Assembly: GCA_964576255.1 (NCBI GenBank) | Contig: CAZNUK010000001.1 | Coordinates: 79,042-143,041 of the forward strand | Length of the DNA stretch: 64,000 nucleotides | Source of the DNA: Eshraghiella sp964576255 | GTDB lineage: Bacteria > Bacillota > Clostridia > Lachnospirales > Lachnospiraceae | Reading direction: 5' to 3' | Part shown: piece after piece, positions 42,690 to 51,085 of the stretch | Numbering within the stretch: the stretch's first letter is position 1 | How the letters are laid out: every line of letters begins with the position of its first letter | The notes under the pieces: generated by a model | The model's input: the letters and a program-made list of their open reading frames with translations, nothing else | Told to the model about the DNA's origin: nothing | The model's database searches: none | Position numbers and translations under genes: made by a program

Positions 42690-43475
42690 TTACACCTTGA
42701 TATCCACTATTTTTTCAGCGATAATTCTTGCTACAAAATACACCACAAGACACAATGTCATTAAAATAATTCCTGCCATATTTCCATACACTTTTTGAAA
42801 CATCTCTGATGAAGTAAGCCTCATATACATAATTATTCCTAATGGCACATAATTCATAATGTTCTGCTCTAGTTGTCTGGCACTAATAATAGTATTAATT
42901 TCTCTTTTAACATCAATTTTTTCACTTATGGTATCCGTAGTATTTTTGATTATTTGAATCAGATTCCCACCACTTCTTTTGGCATAGGACAGAATTTCCG
43001 AAAAACTGCTTATTTCCTCCACTTTACAATCTTTTGCAAATTCTGCAAACGCCTCTTCAATATTGGCATTTAGATTAAGTCTGAAAACAATTCGCGAAAA
43101 CCCTTCGTAAATTATAGTCTTTTTCCCATATAGCATTTCCAACTCCATAACGGCTTCTCTAAAACTATTTTCAATGGAATATCCTGCTGTAAGAGCGGAC
43201 ACCACAGCCTGCATACCATCCTTAAATTCAATAGCTGTCTTTTCCTGACGTTTTCTTTCCCATATTTTCCGCCCCCTTTTTATGTGATAAATTATGTATG
43301 GAAAAAAAATCAACCCAACCCAGATATTGTCAAAAAACAAATACCCCACCACCAGTAAAATCCCTATAGCTTCAGCAAAATATCTCAGAATCATAACCGG
43401 CGGCCCTAAGCTTCCTGATATTTTGAAAGGATGTTTTGCATGCTTTAATCGTCCCTTTAATTCGGTTATTTTCAT
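42690..43475 (-). CDS. tadB: TadB-like type II secretion F-domain protein
   Basis: 261 residues from ATG 43475 (GGAGGAGGG upstream). Two N-terminal helices (about 30-70), T2SSF core (FKDGMQAVVSALTAGYSIENSFREAVMELEM, SFSEILSYAKRSGGNLIQIIKNT), then two C-terminal helices. The start lies 104 nt inside the 3' end of tadA in a different frame, which is a long overlap, so the true start could be further in; the good ribosome site favours 43475. Confidence 0.85.
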   Translation of the reverse strand: MKITELKGRLKHAKHPFKISGSLGPPVMILRYFAEAIGILLVVGYLFFDNIWVGLIFFPYIIYHIKRGRKIWERKRQEKTAIEFKDGMQAVVSALTAGYSIENSFREAVMELEMLYGKKTIIYEGFSRIVFRLNLNANIEEAFAEFAKDCKVEEISSFSEILSYAKRSGGNLIQIIKNTTDTISEKIDVKREINTIISARQLEQNIMNYVPLGIIMYMRLTSSEMFQKVYGNMAGIILMTLCLVVYFVARIIAEKIVDIKV

Positions 43476-44598
43476 CAATACCCTCCTCCACAAATTCATA
43501 TAAATGATTTAATTTAATTTCACCTTCGCTGATTCCTACAACTTCGCTGATGCTTAGAACTTTGCGGCTTTTGTCCCTTAATCTTCCCAAATGAACTATC
43601 ACATCCACGGCAGAAGCAATCTGTCTTCTTATGGCGGAAACTGGCATATCAATTCCCATCAAAATCATAGTCTCAAGGCGCAGCATCATATCCTCCGGTC
43701 CATTACTATGCCCTGTTGATAGTGAACCGTCATGCCCGGTATTCATAGCACTGAGCATATCTATAGCCTCTGCACCACGGACCTCTCCAACCACAATCCT
43801 GTCGGGACGCATTCTAAGCGCAGATTTAATTAAATCTCTTATGGTAACCTCATTTTTGCCTTCAATATTTGCTTTTCTTGCCTCCAGTCTTACAAGATTG
43901 TTTATTGACGTAAGTTTAAGCTCCGCTGAATCTTCTATAGTAATTACTCTCTCTTCCTTGGGAATATAGTTAGATAATGCATTAAGAAAGGTGGTCTTTC
44001 CTGTACCGGTTCCTCCACTTATAAAAATGTTGTAGCCTGAGATTACCAGCTGTTTGAGAAAATCAGCTGTTTCCTGTGTTATGGAATTAATCTCTATCAG
44101 CTTCTCCATAGAAAGAGGCGTTTCATAGAATTTACGAATAGTTACTATTGGTCCGTTAATCGCAACCGGGTTCATTACAATATTTACTCTTGAACCATCT
44201 GGCAATCTCGTATCCGCTATTGGTATTGCCTCATTAACAATTTTGTTAGATATTCCGGCGATTCGCTGAACAATGTCTTCAAGCCTTTTGTGATTTTCAA
44301 AATGTTTTTCCCATTTGTAAATCTGACCATTTTTCTCATAAAAAATTGAATCCCAGCCATTAACCATTATTTCTGTTATCCCATCGTCATCAAGCAATTC
44401 CTGTATAACATCAAGCTTCTTGATGTCATTTAATAGTAACTTACGATATTCATTCTTTTTGGAAGCACTGACAGATATATCTGTCATCTGAGACAACGCC
44501 ATATCATAAATATCTACGATTTCCTCTTCTGTCACTTCCCTTCCAGGGTCAATTCTTGTCAGTACATTCTCCTTGATTCGTTGAAAAATCTTATCCAT
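43372..44598 (-). CDS. tadA: TadA/CpaF-family secretion ATPase
   Basis: 408 residues from ATG 44598 (GGAGG 8 nt upstream). Walker A ISGGTGTGKTTFLNAL near residue 200, Walker B-type RPDRIVVGEVRGAEAIDML, His-box GHDGSLSTGHSN, and the N-terminal LLDDDGITEIMVNGWDSIFYEKNG. It powers Flp pilus assembly. It follows tadZ with a short overlap and runs into tadB. Confidence 0.95.
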   Translation of the reverse strand: MDKIFQRIKENVLTRIDPGREVTEEEIVDIYDMALSQMTDISVSASKKNEYRKLLLNDIKKLDVIQELLDDDGITEIMVNGWDSIFYEKNGQIYKWEKHFENHKRLEDIVQRIAGISNKIVNEAIPIADTRLPDGSRVNIVMNPVAINGPIVTIRKFYETPLSMEKLIEINSITQETADFLKQLVISGYNIFISGGTGTGKTTFLNALSNYIPKEERVITIEDSAELKLTSINNLVRLEARKANIEGKNEVTIRDLIKSALRMRPDRIVVGEVRGAEAIDMLSAMNTGHDGSLSTGHSNGPEDMMLRLETMILMGIDMPVSAIRRQIASAVDVIVHLGRLRDKSRKVLSISEVVGISEGEIKLNHLYEFVEEGIDENNRIKGTIKACKTSFQNIRKLRAAGYDSEIFC

Positions 44599-45574
44599 TA
44601 TTTGATCCTCCAATAATCTTGTTAACAAAGGTGCCCCATTCCGGTCTCAACAACATCTCACAGCTTATATCATATCCGGAAATTTTCTCTTCATAAGGAA
44701 CTGAAACCTTGGTAAATCTGGATAAAAGCTCTCCTCTTCCGGAGGCTACCAGATAGGTTTCCATCTGTGAAACCTTTCTTCTCCCGATATAATCCAATGG
44801 TTCCGGCATATATACCCTGTCGCAAATCTCCATTAACCGCCATGGATTGCCATACACATTTCCCACATCAATCCATATATAGTCATAGTTATCGCTTTCC
44901 GCCAGCATATTAAGAAAATCAATGAACTCCTTATTGTCCAGTTCTCCAATATCTTCTCCACAGGTTACCGGATAAAAATAATCCATTCCCATTAACTGGT
45001 CCGTGCAGGAAATTATTTTTCCAAGTCCATTTCTTCGCTGTGCCTTGAAATAATACAATGCCTGTGACAACCCGCCTGCCGCAGAACTTAGAATGTTATT
45101 AAGTCCTGCAAACTGCTCCAGATTAATAAATAAGCTTTTGCCCTTTTTGGCAGACCACAGCCCCATGCTTAGGGCAAGTGTGGTCTTAAAGCACTTGGTT
45201 GCCGGAGAGTATATGCATCCAAGCTCTGCCTTTCTACTACCTGTAGGTCTGTTCTCAAAACCCGTCATATGAGCCATAACCTTTTTAACCAGTTTATCCG
45301 CTGACTGATATCTTGCTACTGAGTTATCAGAGTCTTCATATCCATCATTAAGAAAAACCACTGTTTCAGAAATTTCTTTGTACCAGCTTTCTTCACAATC
45401 TTCATCTGCAATTAAAAGCTCAGTTTCATAATCATTAACTGAATTAAGCATTGCTTCTTTACGGGTATATACCAGAACCTGTAGGGGTAAAAGATGACGG
45501 CTGTTAATATAATCAGCCAGTTTAACGGCAAAGGCTTCATCGCTGCTATATATACAGCAAACCTTTTCTCTCAT
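44591..45574 (-). CDS. tadZ: TadZ/CpaE-like protein (ParA/MinD-type, degenerate P loop)
   Basis: 327 residues from ATG 45574 (AAGGAGG upstream). The first ~115 are a receiver-like/N-terminal CpaE domain (REKVCCIYSSDEAFAVKLADYI). The second part has a P-loop-like CIYSPATKCFKTTLALSMGL near residue 130, lacking the usual GGxGKT, and YDYIWIDVGNVYGNPWRLMEICDRVYMPEP. TadZ proteins localise Tad secretion. First gene of the operon. Confidence 0.8.
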   Translation of the reverse strand: MREKVCCIYSSDEAFAVKLADYINSRHLLPLQVLVYTRKEAMLNSVNDYETELLIADEDCEESWYKEISETVVFLNDGYEDSDNSVARYQSADKLVKKVMAHMTGFENRPTGSRKAELGCIYSPATKCFKTTLALSMGLWSAKKGKSLFINLEQFAGLNNILSSAAGGLSQALYYFKAQRRNGLGKIISCTDQLMGMDYFYPVTCGEDIGELDNKEFIDFLNMLAESDNYDYIWIDVGNVYGNPWRLMEICDRVYMPEPLDYIGRRKVSQMETYLVASGRGELLSRFTKVSVPYEEKISGYDISCEMLLRPEWGTFVNKIIGGSNNG

Positions 45575-45805
45575 TAAATTCCTCCTTGAAAACATCTGCA
45601 AATTTGCTTGATTTACCTGAATTCAGAAACACATTTTTTGTGTGTGAACCCAACAATACGCTCTTTTAATACCACTGTCAATGGATTTTTTGCTTAATTT
45701 TTGAAAGTCTTTTTTCTGACATATTTTTTCTTAAAAAGGAATTTTTTTGAATATAAATAGATATATCTGACAATACTTTCAACATCATAGAAAGGATTTT
45801 TTTAT

Positions 45806-46045
45806 ATGAAGAAAAAGAAAACTTTTGTTACCTATGAAGAAAAATACTTAGCTGAAGAGCTTTTACAGACCAGAAATGCTCTTGCCGCAGCATACTCTAA
45901 TTTTGAAAACGTCACTGATCCGGATTTAATTGACTCCTGCATATATCAGGTCAATTCCGTACAGAAAAGATACAAATTTTTATTGGATAAAGCCAGGGAG
46001 GCCAACCTTACAGTTTTATGTGAAATTGCCGGAAATGAATTCTAA
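45806..46045 (+). CDS. YaaL/DUF2508 family protein
   Basis: 79 residues, cytosolic and helical. KKKTFVTYEEKYLAEELLQTRNALAAAYSNFENVTDPDLIDSCIYQVNS and RYKFLLDKARE match DUF2508 (B. subtilis YaaL), usually near recR/bofA in Firmicutes. Good ribosome site AGAAAGGA. Its role is not known. Divergent from the Tad operon, with its own terminator. Confidence 0.85.
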   Translation: MKKKKTFVTYEEKYLAEELLQTRNALAAAYSNFENVTDPDLIDSCIYQVNSVQKRYKFLLDKAREANLTVLCEIAGNEF

Positions 46046-46049
46046 CCGA

Positions 46050-46095
46050 AAACGTCGCTCATAGAATGTGTAATATTCTACAAGCGACGTTTTTA
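46050..46095. terminator. Bidirectional terminator
   Basis: AAAACGTCGCT pairs with AGCGACGTTTTT across a ~20-nt loop that itself can pair (TAGAATGTG / TAATATTCTA), between the YaaL gene and the convergent fliS. Confidence 0.75.
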
Positions 46096-46566
46096 TACTT
46101 TATATCCTCTGTTTACATCTGAATACATATTCTCATTAAGAGAATCCTTTGAATAGGTAAGTCCCGCATACACTGCCTGTGTATTTTCCATTATTGGTCC
46201 TGTCTCATCACCTTTGCTGACCTCTTTGAAGGCTTCTGAAAGTTTAATAAGCATTCCTTTTACCCTTAAAAGCTCCTCTGTTTCCTTGCGTATGTCAGCC
46301 TTCACAAGAATTCCCGTCATAAACACATATAATCTTCTTAACTCAAATGAAATTTCCTGTGTCATATCAAGGACTGAAGTTAATTCATTAATAACGGCTT
46401 TTGACCTTTTTAAATTAAGTCTGTAATTTTCAATATCATTATTTTTTAATGCAGCCACACCGTCATCAATGTATTTGATTGCAATTTCATACATTATTAC
46501 AACTAACTGGCTCTTGGAGGCCTGGGATATTTTACGGCTAAATACATTAATTTCCTGATTAGTCAA
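46093..46566 (-). CDS. fliS: Flagellar export chaperone FliS
   Basis: 157 residues from TTG 46566 (GGAGG 6 nt upstream). ISQASKSQLVVIMYEIAIKYIDDGVAALKNND near residue 15 matches the FliS core, and the rest is helical. It binds the C-terminus of flagellin in the cytosol and prevents premature polymerisation. It starts 10 nt after the flagellin stop and would be co-transcribed from the sigma-28 promoter. Confidence 0.87.
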   Translation of the reverse strand: MTNQEINVFSRKISQASKSQLVVIMYEIAIKYIDDGVAALKNNDIENYRLNLKRSKAVINELTSVLDMTQEISFELRRLYVFMTGILVKADIRKETEELLRVKGMLIKLSEAFKEVSKGDETGPIMENTQAVYAGLTYSKDSLNENMYSDVNRGYKV

Positions 46567-46576
46567 TGCCTACCTC

Positions 46577-47947
46577 CTACTGTAACAGCTGAAGAATACT
46601 CTGTGGTCTTTCATTTGCCTGCGCCATAACTGAGGTCGCAGCCTGAGAAATAACATTTTCTGAAGTGTATGTTGTCATTTCCTCTGCCATATCACAATCC
46701 TCAATTCTTGAAAGTGCGGATGTAATATTTTCTGTATAGGTGTTAAGACTGGATACCGAATTCTCCAAACGGTTCTGATATGCACCAAGCTTTGAACGGA
46801 TTGAAGAGATTTCTGAAATAGCACTGTCTATTTTGTTCATCGCAATTCCTGCTCCAACATGGGTATTAACCACTAATGCATCAACACCAAGTATATGACA
46901 ATTTACCTTAGGAATATCTAATTTTAACTGCTGTCCCTCATTGGCGCCTACCTGAATATCCATTATTCCAAGCTCTGTTACCTTCATTGTACAATTAGCA
47001 ATTATAGCATCTCCCGGCACCTCAAGTACCATCTCAAAATCATTGACATCTTCAATTGTTATTTTTTCACCCTTAGCTGTTGCAACTGCTGTATCCGAGA
47101 ATCCATCTCCAAGTGTTACCACGCAATCCTCACCGGCTGCAACACTATTAAGAGGCATTCCGAACTTATCGGCTAACTCGCTATGTGAAAATCTGATGCT
47201 AATTTCTTCTTCACTTCCATACAGACTATTCATAATATTAAAGGTACCGTCATTATTATTCTCAACAGTCGCACCTGCAAGGTTACACATATCAATAATA
47301 TCCTGATACACATCATTAAAGGATGCACCTTCCTCTATTTTGATTTCTGCACCATTAATAAACATTGAACCGGCCTGTGCCTCGGTAATTGTTCCTGCAA
47401 ACTCGGTTGCTGTAAGAGAAGCTCTCTGTGCAGGAGAATCTACAGAAAAAGAATAATTTCCTGAAACAATTGATGCAGACATATCAATCATATATACATC
47501 ATTTACATTAGCATATGCTCTTCTGCTTAATGTTCCATCCAAAAGAGGCATTGTATTATACTCTGTATCAGTTGCAACACGGTCAATTTCCTCCACAAGC
47601 TGATTGATTTCTGCCTGAAGAGCTGATTTATCTTCGATAGAATAAGTATCGTCCGCTGCCTGTACCGCCAACTCTCTCATTCTCTGAAGCATATCTTCTA
47701 TCTCAGCAAGCGCTGACTCTGCTGTCTGTACTACAGATATACCATCGGATGCATTTCTGTTAGACTGCTCCAATGCCTTAATCTGTGTATGCATTTTTTT
47801 AGAAATTGCCATTCCTGCGGCATCATCTTCTGCATGATTAATTCTTAAACCTGATGATAATCTCTCTATTGCTTTATCTAAGGCGGATTCCGTTCTACCA
47901 AGCTGAGTATTTGCCACTAAGGCTGAAATGTTACAATTTACTCTCAT
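46577..47947 (-). CDS. Flagellin
   Basis: 456 residues. The conserved N-terminal D0/D1 (VNCNISALVANTQLGRTESALDKAIERLSSGLRINHAEDDAAGMAIS) and C-terminal D0 (NTYTENITSALSRIEDCDMAEEMTTYTSENVISQAATSVMAQANERPQSILQLLQ) are both intact. The central variable region (about 170-360) is shorter than in many enteric flagellins. The second residue and asparagine-rich opening MRVNCNISAL with Cys are uncommon. Transcribed from a sigma-28 promoter and followed by fliS. Confidence 0.95.
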   Translation of the reverse strand: MRVNCNISALVANTQLGRTESALDKAIERLSSGLRINHAEDDAAGMAISKKMHTQIKALEQSNRNASDGISVVQTAESALAEIEDMLQRMRELAVQAADDTYSIEDKSALQAEINQLVEEIDRVATDTEYNTMPLLDGTLSRRAYANVNDVYMIDMSASIVSGNYSFSVDSPAQRASLTATEFAGTITEAQAGSMFINGAEIKIEEGASFNDVYQDIIDMCNLAGATVENNNDGTFNIMNSLYGSEEEISIRFSHSELADKFGMPLNSVAAGEDCVVTLGDGFSDTAVATAKGEKITIEDVNDFEMVLEVPGDAIIANCTMKVTELGIMDIQVGANEGQQLKLDIPKVNCHILGVDALVVNTHVGAGIAMNKIDSAISEISSIRSKLGAYQNRLENSVSSLNTYTENITSALSRIEDCDMAEEMTTYTSENVISQAATSVMAQANERPQSILQLLQ

Positions 47948-47993
47948 ATTAATTCACCGCTTTCTATTTTTTTGCCAATTTAATCTACTTAAT

Positions 47994-48020
47994 ATATCGG
48001 CATAACCTGTAGTTTAATTA
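47994..48020 (-). promoter_or_regulatory. Sigma-28 (FliA/SigD) promoter of the flagellin gene
   Basis: Minus strand TAAT (48020-48017), exactly 15 nt, then GCCGATAT (48001-47994). Consensus TAAA-N15-GCCGATAA matches at 3/4 and 7/8 positions. The -35 lies over the last codons of the upstream DUF6240 gene. Confidence 0.85.
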
Positions 48021-50920
48021 GCAAGATTTGAGATAAAAATTTTGGTTGCACGATAAATTCTCTGGGTGGATACGGATTCCTTACTCTGATTACTGCCCTC
48101 CGGCTGGTCTTTAACCCTGCCAACTCTTATTGCAATATCCCTAAATCCGGCTTTTTCAAGCTCATTGTTAAGCGTCTCTATCTGACTTTCAAATCCGGCA
48201 ACAGCAGTTTCATTCTGACACATAATAGTTGCCTTAACACTATCACCTTCAACTTTTCCTTCAACAGTAACACGGCTATTGTCTTTTAAGTTAATTTTAA
48301 TATTAAATGTGCCCTGCTCATTATCCGACTCAATCACTTTTAAATGAATTATTCCTTCTGTATTCTCCCCTGTAAAAGGAATACAGAAATAATTTTGTCT
48401 GGAAAGTGAATGAATCATATTAATCTGGTTACCCATCATTCTAAGAGCTTCCATATCCACATAAGAATTTCTGGTAAGCTGTGATTCTTCAAGTAATTTT
48501 CTGGTATTATCCACAAGCTTGTCATATTCTTTTAAAATCTCGTCTTTACTGTCAAGTGCCTTTAAAAGAGCCTCCCCTGCATCTTCCCCGGTCTCACTAT
48601 TATAGTCCTTAAATACTTTCCCAGGCTCTTCAAGAAATTCTCCTGCTGCCAAAACAGTGTTAACACTTTCAAAAAGTTTATTGTCTGTTACAAATTTGTA
48701 TGCTTCATTAGAAAGTCTTGTAGCCTTCTCCAAATCCATACGTTGTTTTTCATATTGAAGCTCATTATCCGATTTAGTCTCAACAAGCTTTTCGGCAAAC
48801 TCCTCCGGTGTCATATCCTCCATCTCCGAACCCATCTGGGTAAGAACCTCCGGAGTTATTTTATCTATTACTCTGCCAAAAAGATTTTTGTAATATGTTA
48901 CTTTATCTTCTACATGAATTGTTGGAGTCGTATCGTCCACCGATAAATCCATTCCCCTGTCTTTTCTGCTATAATATGCGGTCATAAGATTTCCCATATT
49001 AAGCTCGAGATTCTGATTAATAAGTGCTCCTATTGCATTCATTCCATCTTTGGTAAATCTGTTTACCATGGAATAGACACCAATAAATTTTTCTCTGTCT
49101 TCTGAAGATATTTCTCCCTTTTTGTCCAGTCTGTAGAGAAATTCAGAGAATTTCTCATCCCTTGGTGCCAGTTCCATCTGCATATTCAAAAGATATTCAC
49201 TAAGCTCATCAACCTGCATTTCCAAAGGGTTTACCCCTTCTCTAAGCATTTTTAAAGTACATTCAGGATTCAATCTTTCAAAAAGAGTATTTACGGATTC
49301 GTCCATTGCTTTAACTTTATCGATTCTATCCTCTGTAATTTCCATATCATTATAGGCAAGAATTCTTACAGCTCTTTCATTGGCTCTGTTAGCTTCAAGT
49401 CCAAGCCCCTCCAGAATATCCTTGGTGCTTGCCTTTACAGCTTTACTGATGTTATCTCCCAAATCACTACGAATTTCAGTTGATAATGCTTCATATGCAC
49501 TTCCGGCTTTTTCAAATTTCTGAATAAGCTCCGGTATATGTGCCTCCATATTTACAGCATTGACCGGCTTATTTTCATCAATTACTGTTCCGATTACTAC
49601 TGCCGGAGCTTTACGCAACGAAATAAATCTTGTCATCACGTCATTTGCTCTGGTTATATCCTCTTTAGAATATGGCATTTCATTTTTGGAAAGCTTCTCA
49701 TTAATTCTGCTTTGTTCGTAAGACTTAAGCTCCTCCACCAAATCCGATATTTCCATTGTATTAATCTGAATACCGTTCTTTTCCAATGCTCTTCCTGCAT
49801 TAACTGTCATCATAAGTCTTACTTCCCAAAGCTGTCTTGTTGCCTTAAGATATTTTTCATCTCCAACATCCGGAGCCATCTCCTGATTAAGATTTTCGGC
49901 ATCTCTTAATCCATCCAAAGTATATGATAATTCTGAATGTGACCACCACATAATTACAGAAGGAGTAGCTGAATTAACAGTTTCTATAGCACTTACCGCT
50001 TCTTCCCATGGAAGACTTTCTCCGGTTATTACAGTCTTATTTGCTTTCATTCCTTCCTGCATAGTTGCAATAATTCTGTCAATCAAAAAGTCTTTATCTA
50101 TAACAGCGGATACTTCCTCTAAATCCGCAAGCTTATTAAGCTGCTCCTCCGTTACAGGAATTTCCCGCTCCACTAACCATTTAGCCATTTTAAGTGTTTT
50201 ATCATCCACCGGCATATTGGCTTTTTCAATAATCTTCTCAACCTGAGGCATTATTCCCTGCCATTCTTTGTCACTAAGATTAACTGGCTTATTTGCTGAT
50301 GCACTGGCATGCTCTGCTATATATACATTTTTAATACTTGGCTTAAGGTTGTTTTTTAATAAATAGGTCTTAGTACCGTCAGAAAGCTCCTTATTAAATT
50401 CTGACGCAGTATTGTATGCTTCCAATGCTTCAGACACATTTTCTCTGGCAGGTGCCATCCCTGCCTCTGACATCTTCTTAGAAATCTCATATGCAACTGC
50501 CCCCTGACCAATTACATCTGCTACTGCTGCCGCATCAATATCCACCGTTGCCTCAAAATCCTCACAATATGTGGCGAGTTTAATCTGTATCTGCTCAACA
50601 ACCGTTACCAATTCCTTCGTTTCAATATTATTAACATCAATACCCTCTTCATTCATCTTAACAACAGTTCCTGTATCCATTTTGTTAAAAATAGCTGTTA
50701 AATTGTCCTTAAGAACTGTTGCTTTCGCCTTTAACGAATCCAGAGTCTCTTCACTTTCTCCCAAAAGAGATGTATTAGTCATCTCCTCACCTAAAAATCC
50801 CATTACACTTGAACCAAAAGACACTACATCCGAAAGTTCTTTAGCATTAAAAGTCTTTGTCTGTGTCTCATTGGTAATATTCATATTATAGTCTTTTGTA
50901 TTAAAGCTCTCTATTTTCAT
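48014..50920 (-). CDS. DUF6240-type flagellar-cluster protein with FliK-like C-terminal domain
   Basis: 968 residues, cytosolic by composition (no signal or membrane helix). N-terminal and middle parts are long helical repeats with phrases such as SEALEAYNTASEFNKELSDGTKTYLLKNNLKPSIKNVYIAEH and ITEDRIDKVKAMDESVNTLFERLNPECTLKMLREGVNPLEMQVDEL. The last ~110 residues resemble the hook-length control domain of FliK (IHLKVIESDNEQGTFNIKINL, QIETLNNELEKAGF). The place just upstream of flagellin supports a flagellar role. The molecular function is not established. Confidence 0.78.
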   Translation of the reverse strand: MKIESFNTKDYNMNITNETQTKTFNAKELSDVVSFGSSVMGFLGEEMTNTSLLGESEETLDSLKAKATVLKDNLTAIFNKMDTGTVVKMNEEGIDVNNIETKELVTVVEQIQIKLATYCEDFEATVDIDAAAVADVIGQGAVAYEISKKMSEAGMAPARENVSEALEAYNTASEFNKELSDGTKTYLLKNNLKPSIKNVYIAEHASASANKPVNLSDKEWQGIMPQVEKIIEKANMPVDDKTLKMAKWLVEREIPVTEEQLNKLADLEEVSAVIDKDFLIDRIIATMQEGMKANKTVITGESLPWEEAVSAIETVNSATPSVIMWWSHSELSYTLDGLRDAENLNQEMAPDVGDEKYLKATRQLWEVRLMMTVNAGRALEKNGIQINTMEISDLVEELKSYEQSRINEKLSKNEMPYSKEDITRANDVMTRFISLRKAPAVVIGTVIDENKPVNAVNMEAHIPELIQKFEKAGSAYEALSTEIRSDLGDNISKAVKASTKDILEGLGLEANRANERAVRILAYNDMEITEDRIDKVKAMDESVNTLFERLNPECTLKMLREGVNPLEMQVDELSEYLLNMQMELAPRDEKFSEFLYRLDKKGEISSEDREKFIGVYSMVNRFTKDGMNAIGALINQNLELNMGNLMTAYYSRKDRGMDLSVDDTTPTIHVEDKVTYYKNLFGRVIDKITPEVLTQMGSEMEDMTPEEFAEKLVETKSDNELQYEKQRMDLEKATRLSNEAYKFVTDNKLFESVNTVLAAGEFLEEPGKVFKDYNSETGEDAGEALLKALDSKDEILKEYDKLVDNTRKLLEESQLTRNSYVDMEALRMMGNQINMIHSLSRQNYFCIPFTGENTEGIIHLKVIESDNEQGTFNIKINLKDNSRVTVEGKVEGDSVKATIMCQNETAVAGFESQIETLNNELEKAGFRDIAIRVGRVKDQPEGSNQSKESVSTQRIYRATKIFISNLAN

Positions 50921-51003
50921 AAATTCACCTCAAATAATGTGCGGATTTTGAAGAAATCCGTGCCTACTTTCGCACCCATCGCGAAGCGATTCTAATGCGC
51001 GCA

Positions 51004-51040
51004 AAAAATACCTGCGTATATCTCTATACACAGGTATATT
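51004..51040 (-). terminator. Terminator of glgB
   Basis: AAATACCTGCGTATA / TATACACAGGTATATTT with a short loop and a T run on the minus strand, ~46 nt after the glgB stop. Between it and the DUF6240 start lies a small GC-rich hairpin ATCGC-GAA-GCGAT (50979-50992). Confidence 0.75.
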
Positions 51041-51085
51041 TCGGCTGTTTTAAGGAATTTATTTATCCCTTTTAGTCAACTTCTA

